Made by a program: the position numbers and the translations under genes. This document shows positions 21,630-29,477 of a DNA stretch of 29,477 nucleotides, in pieces. The notes below the pieces were generated by a model, which saw only the letters and a list, made by a program, of their open reading frames with translations, did not search any database and was not told the origin of the DNA. This stretch comes from Stenocarpella maydis (lineage: Eukaryota; Ascomycota; Sordariomycetes; Diaporthales; Diaporthaceae). The stretch covers positions 24,833-54,309 of the forward strand of contig NQMI01000215.1 in NCBI GenBank assembly GCA_002270565.1, read 5' to 3'. Positions within the stretch are counted from its first letter, which is position 1; the number at the start of each line of letters is the position of its first letter.

Positions 21630-22411
21630 CAGCGTCCCAGGATACGTCTTAGCGTGCGTGGAATCACGGACACGGCCACCATCACCAAGCCGCAAGCCTG
21701 CCTCCCTCTTCCCTGCCTTGCCCTTCAGGCCCTTGCCCTTCAAGTCCTGGAGTCCACTTGCTGCCCCTCTTTCCACGCCCCCCCCCTTTTGGACCGAAAC
21801 AACACTGCGAAATCGGTAACCACCACGCCAGCAAAATTTTCCAATCCCCTGATGCCTAGCATCACGGCTGCCACCAAGTCCTTTTTTTTTCTTCTTTGTT
21901 TTTGTTTTCCGTGCTAGGCTCGGGTACACATGTGACAAGCCGACGGGCTCCGGCCGTTGGCCGCCCTCACACAGTGCAGCGGCCGAGTCAGGAATACGCT
22001 TTCCACCTACCTGGGCTGATATGTACATCTATACATCACAGCTCGATCTCCTCACGACCCTTGCGGGGACAGACATGGTATGCTACAACATCTGTTCGCA
22101 CAGCACCGAACTCCTAGTGTCATTCCTTGGCCGACCGATGCATGACCGTCACATGGCTCCATCATCTTCAACACCACCACCCCTGGGACAGGACGCCCTG
22201 AACCCTCTCCAGTGCTGATGCATCCGTTCCCACTTTATGTACATCACGCTCATCAGTACAGTAGTCGTCTGCTATGGCCTCGGGTACATTGGCCGCCCCT
22301 GGGGTGTTCACGGACCAGGCCTATACTAAGATCTGGCTGCTGCTTTCCGAGGCTCCGGATACAGTACACTAGGAACTTCTCCTGCAAACCGTTGCGGCTA
22401 AAATAAACTCT

Positions 22412-22445
22412 GCATCTTACACCCCCCTCCTCGGGGGGTGGATGC
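22412..22445. repeat. Strong stem-loop, 13 bp with a 3-nt bulge
   Basis: GCATC, then TTA, then CACCCCCC, a 5-nt loop TCCTC, then GGGGGGTG and GATGC. The inner 8-bp and outer 5-bp stems are both perfect. The TTA bulge is on the left arm only. No gene adjoins it. Confidence 0.85.
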
Positions 22446-22871
22446 GCCTCTAGTATACTATGGCCCGGACAGGCAGTTGACCCCATTGCGCGCCTCATCA
22501 AGTCATCAAAGTCACTAGATTCCGTGCCTATTCTCTACCTTTCTTATGCTATAGGCCAAGTCCGTGAGCCAATTTATTCCTTCCTCGTTGATGGGGTGGG
22601 GAGTGGCGGCGGTACTGGCCTGTTTGCGTCATTTTCACAATCAGGCGAGCTGCCTAATCTAGAACCCCGTGCAGAGTGCCATCGCCGGCAGCAGGTATAA
22701 CGTCCGAGGCTACGACTGGGCACCTCGTGTAGTGGGTTCATGCTGAATTGACCTCCTCCTGACGACGGAGCTTACCTACCTAGGTATACCCCTCTCCTCC
22801 CCTCTCCTTCATCCTGCTGACTTTGCTTGCTTCAAAGGGCTTTCCTGGTGAACCACCACCCCAGGCACGCT

Positions 22872-22900
22872 CACCATCGGTCGATGCAAGCATGATGGTG
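22872..22900. repeat. Nested inverted repeat
   Basis: The outer arms CACCATC and GATGGTG pair perfectly. Inside them ATGC-AA-GCAT forms a second small stem directly abutting the right arm, leaving GGTCG as a bulge on the left side. Confidence 0.6.
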
Positions 22901-23048
22901 GATCATTAGGGTGGGGACTGTTACCTAAGACGAACAGTAAATGCCCAGTTTGTGCTTGCTGAGGGTCATCTAGCCCTGGTCCCTGTGATCCAGATTCGCC
23001 GCGCTGAATTTAGATCGGCTCGAGGCATGCCGGATCATGTAACATTTG

Positions 23049-23069
23049 TTTTTTTTTTTTGGGGGGGGG
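23049..23069. repeat. Adjacent homopolymers T12-G9
   Basis: Twelve T followed directly by nine G, the third junction of this type in the window. Confidence 0.9.
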
Positions 23070-23358
23070 TTTTTCTTGGTTCCTACGCTCTGCACCAACC
23101 CTGTCTCGATCTCCGACAGCCCTGCAGGCACTGCTCCGAGCAGACCTCCTGAGGTCTCACTTTGATGCTCACCTGAACCAGTTACCGTTCTCGCCTATTC
23201 CGGGACCCTCGGTCTTGAGTTGTGGATCACCCTCCGTATAGCTTCTCGGGCATATTCTTTTGCGACCTCAAGTTGCACCCTGATCTAACGGGTGACTCGA
23301 AAACTCAAATCAAGTTTGGTCGGGCATTCCGGGTTTTCTGACGAAAGAGGTCCGTAAT

Positions 23359-23384
23359 GGGGGGGGGGGGGGGGGGGGGCCCCC
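23359..23384. repeat. G21-C5 homopolymer
   Basis: Twenty-one consecutive G followed by five C and GGG. Runs this long are prone to sequencing and assembly error, so the true length and even the continuity of the sequence here are uncertain. Confidence 0.85.
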
Positions 23385-23586
23385 GGGACTTCTTAGTCCA
23401 AAGTCTTGCCTAGAACCTCAGGATAAACCTTGTGCCTCTAGCTTTATGCATGGCTTGTACGACCGCATCTCATGATTGTCGTTGCAAGAAACACAAGTCC
23501 ATCCCGCAAGGTGGCTATTTTGTTTTAAAATTTATTATTATTGTCCGAATAGCGTTTGCACTAGGGTCGTATGCCTATATATATAG

Positions 23587-23622
23587 ACTACCTACTGGCC
23601 CATACGGGCCCCAGTTGGTAGT
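23587..23622. repeat. Imperfect stem-loop at the edge of the AT-rich block
   Basis: The left arm ACTACCTACTGG pairs with CCAGTTGGTAGT with one mismatch. Inside it CCC pairs with GGG around an ATAC loop, with two extra C on the right arm. It lies where the sequence turns AT-rich. Confidence 0.75.
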
Positions 23623-23825
23623 TAAGAGAATGTAGTCCTTTTTACTTCATTATTCTATATAGAGGCCTTACCTAATACCTTCCAACATTAATCAATATCC
23701 AAAGGAATATAGATTAATAATAAAAGAATAAAAATTATTTATATAAATATAATAAGAATAAGTCATTATAGCTTTTATATAAAAAAGTCTCTAATATAAT
23801 ATTATTATTAATAAGCCTAACATAG

Positions 23826-24060
23826 GGTACCAGGAACTGGCCAGTGTCACGAACGTGATAAGAATAGAACTAGGGACTGGCTGTTGTCCGCTAGAGGTGC
23901 AGATAAACCCTATCAGCCAGCTGGACAGGCCAGTAGGAATTAGCACGATCTAGCAAGGTCATATAATGAATCGAAAGGATAACTAAGACAGTTAGAGCAA
24001 TACTATTGCTCCAAATAATTCAAACGCTCTATTACTCCTATTACTCCTAATAGCTTAAAG
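23826..24060. mobile_element. Less-mutated island, possibly a solo LTR or LTR fragment
   Basis: This segment of roughly 200 bases keeps a balanced base composition inside the AT-rich block. It carries two inverted repeats: TCACG-AA-CGTGA at 23847-23858, and GAGCAAT-ACT-ATTGCTC at 23995-24011. A TGTC start at 23845 and the absence of coding sequence suggest an LTR-like piece. Its ends are not defined, and no matching second copy is seen in the window. Confidence 0.35.
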
Positions 24061-24361
24061 AAGATGATTATATAACGCATAATACCCTTATTAAATAATA
24101 AATAGCTTAAAATATTCTTTAATAATTAATTAATATATTAATTTAAATAGCTAATAGGCCCATTTAATTAATTTATTATTATATATTTTAAAATAATTTT
24201 ACTTTAAATACCGCTTGAATATAGACCTATTTATTAAATTTATCAATTAATAACTAGCTATAATTATTATATTTTAATTAATTTTATTTAAATATTTTAT
24301 ATAAACTTTAAATAATTATATATAAATATTTAATATTCCATTTTTATAATATGTAAATTTC

Positions 24362-24380
24362 ATAATAATAATAATAATAA

Positions 24381-24411
<31 letters not shown>

Positions 24412-24420
24412 TAATATAAT
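24362..24420. repeat. AAT trinucleotide microsatellite
   Basis: About 19 nearly perfect AAT/ATA units, interrupted once, then drifting into TAATA repeats. Confidence 0.9.
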
Positions 24421-27039
24421 AAATACATCCTTAATATAACCCTTAATAAAACCTAAGTAATACTTAACATATATTTATTATTTTTTAAATATATTAAAAT
24501 AAAATTATTAGATTAAATCATTTTCATATTTTTATGAATAATTATAATTATCAAAATAAAAAATAAAAATACTTTATAAATCGCTATAATATATTAATAT
24601 AATTATTTTAAGCTAAAACAGTATAAGTAAAGGTAAATATTACCTCATATATTTTATAATAAACTTAAAAAATTTAAACTTATTTCAAAACTTAAATTAG
24701 CCTTATTAATAATTATATAAATTAAATATTCCATTTACAATAAATGTATAGTTAATAACTATATATTATTAAAAAGATAAACCGTTATATAATTTAAGTT
24801 TTCTTTTAAGAAGTATTTAAAAATAAAGACTTTATAAAATATAAATATAAAAAATTAAAAGTCTTGATATTATAAGAGGATAAATAAATAGCCTAATTAA
24901 AGACTTTCCTTAGATTAAATTAACAAATACGAAGTCTTAAATAAGACCCTCATAAAGCTTAATAAAAAAAAACCTATTATTTATATATATAATATAATTT
25001 GAATATATTCATATATAAACTACTTATATAAATAAATATTAAATTTTATATTTAGATGGATTAAAACAAATACAAAAATAATTATTATTAAAATTAATTT
25101 AATACCTTTTTATAATATATAAGTTTAACTATTAATTGATAATTAGCTATATAAATATTGTATGAAAAAGGCTAAAAGTTTTAATAACGTTTATTATAGA
25201 GCTAATATTAAAAAATACTTTTGATTTATAAATATAAATTTAACATAATATATAAGATTTAAAAGCCTTAACATAGCTTAATAAAAAATTGAAGAAAAAT
25301 AACAAGAATATTAAGTATTATAATTATAATAGGAACAGCTATTTATATATAATTATTATTATAAAAAGAAAGATAATTAAAAACTTATATTAAAGAACCA
25401 ATACGTTACTATTATTGTTAACTTTAGGTTTAAAAATTATATTAAATTTAATTAAATAGCCTACTTTATAAATGAATACACTATATATTGTCTAAATAAA
25501 GAAGTTTTAGGACAATTGCTTAAAGTATTTAAGATTAAGATATTAGTAATAATAAAATAATAAGAAATTAAGGCTGGTATTAATTATAAAATACCCTTAG
25601 TATTAATAAATTAGAATCTTTATAAATAAATAGGTAAAATACCCTTAGTAATACTAAATATTAATATTATTTAAATAGTAATTTTAAAAAGGAATATAAA
25701 TATAATAGTTTAGGAAGCTAAAATAAACCTATTATTAATAAGAATTTTTTAAATAACCCCTAAGCATATTAATAATACTAAAGATATTATAAGATCTTAT
25801 AAGTATTATATATTTTTAATTAATATAAAACATATTATACTAATAAATTTAGGGAGAATTTGATTTTATAATAATATACTATAATAAAAAATATATGATA
25901 TTAGAGGTATAATTTAATTATTCTTTAATTATATACATAACTTTAAAATATAGAAGTAGTATATTTAATATAATTATTAAGTTTATATTAGGTAGAAGAT
26001 TTAAAATTAGTACTTAAGAGGATACTAAATAGATATATTCTTATCCTTAAGTAATAAGAATATAGTATTAAAAGATCTTATATTAGTAATAATAGTGCTA
26101 TAAGTAATATATAGGCTTATAAAAGAAGCTATCTAAAAGATTAAGAAGGTCTTTATGAAAGATAAACTAATAAAAAATACTAAAGAATATATTTAAGTAA
26201 GCCTTAATTAGTTACAAAGATTTAAAAAAGGTCTCTTTATATAATAAAAGATAAAGAACATAAATATCTTAAGATCTTAATATAAATTAAATAATAACCT
26301 TTTATAATACTTATTAATAATAAAGCTTACAGACACTTTATTTTACTAATTATAATAAACTGAGATATACTATTATAATAAATAAAATAAAACCCTACTT
26401 ACTTAATATAATTAATAAATAATAAGTAATTTAAAATAATAAGACAATTAATATAAATGTTTTTTAATTTTGAAAACATTTTTATTAGTCATAATAAAAG
26501 TATTGAATGTAATATTATAAACATAGTAAAATATGAGATTATATTTGGGATTTTATAGCTTAAGAAGAGTAATTAGTATATTAATTAAACTATTAGTTAT
26601 ATTTCTTAATTGATACTTATAAGGGGGATAGATAATATAAAAATATATTGAAGTTTAATTCTTAAGAATAATAGCGAAGCTTATACTTCAATATACGTAT
26701 TAGTAAGTAAAGTCAAGGAAGTGGAGCGCCTTAAAGATATTTGAATATAAATTAAATTAATAATAAATTTAAATATAACATATAATAAGAATATATATTA
26801 AGATAGTAATTTACTATAAATTAAGAAAATAATATTATTTAAAGTTACATGATAATAAATATAAGAAATTTAAATAGCTATTAAGTAAAACAAATTAATA
26901 TTGAATATTCTAGAGATAGTTATTATATTCCTAAAAGGAGCCATATAATATTAGCTTTCATATATAAAATTTATTAAATTAATAGTTAAAAGGTTTATTT
27001 ATATAGCATAAAAGAAAAAATAAGATAATATATTCTTAA

Positions 27040-27474
27040 GATTAAAATAAGTATTAGAAGAATATTACTAATTCTCTAAAGTCTTTTAAAAAATATTACG
27101 TTAATATAGTTTTGCCTTAATATAATAAATAAAACTTAAAACTATCTGTAAAATACTTAATATTATTTATAGTTCAGAAGAATAATAAATTATAATTTTA
27201 TTTTAAATACTAATACTTACATAGTGTTATAATTAAGAATTATTATTTCTTAGTATTTATTAAAGAGCTATAAAATAGACTTTAGGGAGTATAATATTTT
27301 ATAATGTTTAATCTAAAGTATAAATATAACCTTATTAAAATTAAGAAAGAAAAGGAATACAAAATAGTATTTAGAATATATTATAAATATTTTAAAGTAT
27401 TAAATATATTATTTAAGCCTATTAATACTTTAATATTATTTTAGAAAATAATTAACTTAATGTTTAATAAATAT
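27040..27474 (+). pseudogene. Reverse transcriptase relic of the gypsy element
   Basis: The frame 27235-27474 runs 80 codons and aligns by eye with the central reverse transcriptase block of fungal gypsy elements. Recognisable remnants are NLIKIKKEKEYKIVFR and YFKVLNILFKP, where elements of this type have NLIRIKEGEEWKTAFR and YLVMPFGL. Three stops occur at expected Gln or Trp codons. Upstream, from about 27040, are traces of the N-terminal part in shifted frames. The YxDD active-site box is not readable, and the ambiguous base at 27475 lies just before it. Confidence 0.78.
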
Positions 27475-27475
27475 N
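27475..27475. other. Ambiguous base (n)
   Basis: The only undetermined base in the window, inside the reverse transcriptase relic. It is probably a consensus conflict between repeat copies. Confidence 0.95.
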
Positions 27476-27929
27476 TTTAATATACATTATTATTATTAAT
27501 TTTCTTAATAAATAATAAATGTAATGATTAGAATGCTTATTTGAATTTAAAATTAAGTTTATTCATTAGAAAGAATTAAAACATTAATAAATAGATACAT
27601 TTAATAAAAAGTCTAATTATATTTAAAAGGTATTCCTTAAGATATATACTCTATTACAAATTAATATAAATAAAAGCTTAAGAATTGGTAAACAATAAGG
27701 TATAACTAATTATGAAGTATTACTTTAGAGGGACTTTATATAGAAAGTTAAGTAGGATTATAAGAATATTTTAGAATTAGGAAAACCTTATTTATAAAAT
27801 GTTAGAGGAATTTAGTATTATAAAGGCAAGTATTACCTACCCCTGGATTTCTCAAGGTGAGTTATCTAAAACTTTGTAAAGTATTCGTATATAGGTATTA
27901 AGGTATATAAAGAATAAATTTATAACTGA

Positions 27930-28640
27930 AATAGTATTAAAGCTACCTAAATATAAGAAATATTATTATAAAAGTTATTGGTAAATATAATATTTATCAT
28001 AAAAGTAAGCTAGATAGATATAAGCTATATAAGCTATTACAACTACTATTAATACTTAGAAGATTATAGAAATTAATTAGTTTGAACTTTATAATTAAAC
28101 TCCTTCTATTAGGTAAACTAATAACTAAGGTTAAATATAATAGTATTCTATTAATAATAGATAGATTTATAAAGTATACTTACTTTATACCGTGTATAGA
28201 AGCAAGTATAGTAAAAGAACTTACTTATACCTTCCTAAGGATTATTATTAGTTAATATGGATTATTTAAGGAAATTATATTTAATAAAGATAAGTTATTT
28301 ATATTAAACTTTTGAGACTTCTTTAATAAGATAATTAAAAGCTGAATATAAGTTATTAACTATAGTATGCTTATAAACAGATAGTTAGAGGAAATGCCTT
28401 TACTAGATTTTCAATACTATTTATACTATTATATTAACTATTAGGAAAATAACTCAATATAATTACTACTGCTTATATAATTTATATATAATAGTATAGA
28501 TATGTATATAATTAATATATTACTATTTTATATTAACTATAGACTTAATCTAAAAGCCTATAAGCACCTTATTAAAGGAACGAAAGTACTTAAGGCTATA
28601 GATTATATAGAGAAAATTAAGTGAATTTAAAAATAACTTT
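27930..28640 (+). pseudogene. Integrase relic of the gypsy element
   Basis: The frame through 28142-28400 reads like an integrase core: IIDRFIKYTYFIPC, then a stop where SQYGL is expected, YGLFKEIIFNKDKLF, and a TGA where Trp is expected. The residues at the catalytic-Asp positions read as Asn (in SLNFII near 28090, in another frame, and in FNKDKLF), the G-to-A change expected of RIP. A zinc-binding-like region precedes from about 27940. The C-terminal block (IYNSID, then YKHLIKGTK and AIDYIEKIK) follows at about 28480-28640. The gene is clearly non-functional. Confidence 0.82.
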
Positions 28641-28959
28641 ATTTAGACTTATAATTTATATAAGAATGAATACTAAAATAAAAAATTAGAAAAGGTTAAA
28701 TGGATTAACATTTAGGAAGGAAGATATAGTAATAAAAATAATTTTAAAAAAGGTAAATTATTTGAAGTTAAGAAATAAATATTAGAAACTATTTATAAAT
28801 TCATATTATTTAAATGCTTAAAGATTTACTAGGTCTTTTATATTTTTATATCGAAATTAGTACTTAAATTCTAAAACAATTAGTAATACAAGTAGGACTT
28901 GATAATTATAAATTGGCATATAAAGTTTAAAAAAGCTGTTAATTATAAAACATATAGTA

Positions 28960-29075
28960 ATGTAATAGAATCCCTAATTAAATAGAAAGAATATAGTAAT
29001 AAGGATAATTCATAGGAACTTATTAAGAATTTAGGAAATTATTTAGAGGTATTTTAGGTATACTACTAAGTAATT
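28960..29075 (+). pseudogene. Chromodomain relic at the end of pol
   Basis: A translated stretch shows K-stop-KEYSNKDNS-stop-ELIKNL, matching the KW(E/K)GY...NTWEP(I/L)(E/K)NL core of retroelement chromodomains, with both Trp codons turned into stops. Its position just downstream of integrase fits a chromovirus. The domain normally steers integration towards methylated histone marks. Confidence 0.6.
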
Positions 29076-29477
29076 AGTTATAACATCCCTTTTAGCATTA
29101 AATATTACCAATCCTTACTTAATAACTTTAAAGCTATTATTAGCTTAGAAAAATAAAGCTAAATTAAAAGCTTCTAAGATTACCTAATTTACTACTTGAT
29201 AAGCTTCTTTTTTTAATAGTTTTCTTCTAGATCCATTAATAAGTAAAGACCCTTATATAATATTTACTAACCCTACTTTACTACCTTATAATACTACTAC
29301 CTAAGTGTACTGAATAAGATATTTATTTATCTTATATTGCTTTTCTGAAAAAGCTTCTTATATTTAATAAAGTATATTTTTAGCTTTTCATTTTTCATAC
29401 TTTAAGTAGTTCTTTTTGAATAATTAATCATAAATTAAAAAGAAAGTACAATTAAAAAAAATTAGAAATAAATAAAC

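Larger units (their letters stand above)
20510..23586. other. Long gene-poor spacer upstream of sidA
   Basis: I see no credible protein gene, tRNA or rRNA in about 3.1 kb. Frames here are short, Pro/Arg/Ser-rich and free of recognisable domains. The sidA-proximal end has a purine tract on the plus strand at 20717-20742 (CT-rich on the sidA strand), a common fungal promoter element. GATA sites are at 21236-21254 and 21616-21629. Further out are stem-loops at 22412-22445 and 22872-22900, the palindromes TAGTATACTA at 22451-22460 and TACCTAGGTA at 22777-22786, and homopolymers at 23049-23069 and 23359-23384. GC content falls gradually towards the AT-rich block. Confidence 0.65.
27040..29075 (+). 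mobile_element. Decayed Ty3/gypsy chromovirus, pol region
   Basis: Plus-strand translation shows, in order, reverse transcriptase (27040-27474), integrase (about 27930-28640) and a chromodomain (about 28960-29075). This is the Ty3/gypsy chromovirus order. Only about 450 bases separate the reverse transcriptase and integrase relics, too few for a full RNase H domain, so that part is deleted or unrecognisable. Many in-frame stops sit at expected Gln or Trp positions, and several frameshifts are present. The element is dead. Its gag end and LTRs could not be fixed; a TATAACATCCC at about 29083 might be the mutated start of a 3' LTR. Confidence 0.8.
23640..29477. other. AT-rich block, RIP-like decay
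   Basis: From about 23.6 kb the sequence is overwhelmingly A and T, with very frequent TA steps, and it stays so to the right edge. No open frame of useful length survives. Where retroelement proteins can be recognised, expected Gln and Trp codons have become stops, and expected Asp, Arg and Cys codons read as Asn, Lys and Tyr. That is the C-to-T and G-to-A pattern of repeat-induced point mutation known in ascomycetes. Between about 24.06 and 27.0 kb I recognise nothing beyond an AAT microsatellite. This part may hold the gag region of the element below or other decayed repeats. Confidence 0.85.

Noticed and set aside
21474..21917. Plus-strand frame of 147 codons upstream of sidA
   Set aside because: Pro/Arg/Leu-rich, ends in poly-T-derived Phe runs and has no recognisable domain. 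The second GATA site lies inside it.
23432..23635. Plus-strand frame of 67 codons at the edge of the AT-rich block
   Set aside because: Short and without family resemblance; it reads through the stem-loop at 23587-23622.
25310..25370. Possible gag zinc knuckle (RIP-altered CCHC) upstream of pol
   Set aside because: Tyr residues fall near the expected Cys and His spacing, but the last position needs a frameshift and the sequence is too AT-biased to be convincing.
29081..29477. 3' LTR of the chromovirus
   Set aside because: A TATAACATCCC resembling a mutated LTR start follows the chromodomain, but no matching 5' LTR was found and the element is cut by the window edge.
23640..29477. Mitochondrial DNA or a centromere
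   Set aside because: No mitochondrial genes or tRNAs are visible and the readable content is a RIP-mutated nuclear retroelement. A centromere is possible but the sequence gives no specific support.

Overview
The window looks like nuclear DNA of a filamentous ascomycete (Pezizomycotina, probably a Sordariomycete). Two signs support this. The genes have short spliceosomal introns with GTRAGT-like donors and CTAAC/CTGAC branch sites. The GC-rich genic part also stops abruptly against an AT-rich tract that looks mutated by RIP (repeat-induced point mutation). Nothing bacterial is visible.

Layout: (1) 1-236, the last 77 codons of a plus-strand gene with a GPI-anchor-like C-terminus. (2) 1073-2014, a plus-strand U1-type zinc-finger splicing protein of the WBP4/FBP21 type. 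(3) 2168-16999, minus strand, one very large ferrichrome-type siderophore NRPS (SidC/NPS2 class). It looks broken into two frames, but a 57-nt intron joins them and a 75-nt intron leads to a small terminal exon that a plain reading-frame scan misses. The spliced protein is 4899 residues with order A-T-C-A-T-C-T-C-A-T-C-T-C-T-C. (4) 17000-18781, the upstream region of the NRPS, with no convincing gene but simple repeats and a perfect hairpin. (5) 18782-20509, minus strand, L-ornithine N5-monooxygenase (SidA, 530 aa) in three exons. (6) 20510 to about 23.6 kb, the sidA upstream region, with no convincing gene. It has two near-identical GATA sites matching the SreA consensus, several hairpins and long homopolymers. 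(7) About 23.6 kb to the end, an AT-rich tract holding the wreck of a plus-strand Ty3/gypsy chromovirus (reverse transcriptase, integrase and chromodomain relics full of C-to-T and G-to-A type stops) plus a short, much less mutated LTR-like island.

How the genes work together: SidA makes N5-hydroxy-L-ornithine, the first committed step of hydroxamate siderophore synthesis. After N5-acylation by an enzyme not encoded here, the NRPS would condense three acyl-hydroxyornithines with three small amino acids and cyclise them to a ferrichrome-type hexapeptide, often ferricrocin in ascomycetes. The exact peptide cannot be read from the sequence. The paired ATCWGATAAGATCA sites upstream of sidA suggest control by an iron-sensing GATA repressor.

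I found no clearly undescribed system. The observations most worth following are the hidden NRPS exon, the twin GATA sites, the stem-loops in the sidA upstream region and at the edge of the AT-rich block, and the little-mutated island inside that block.
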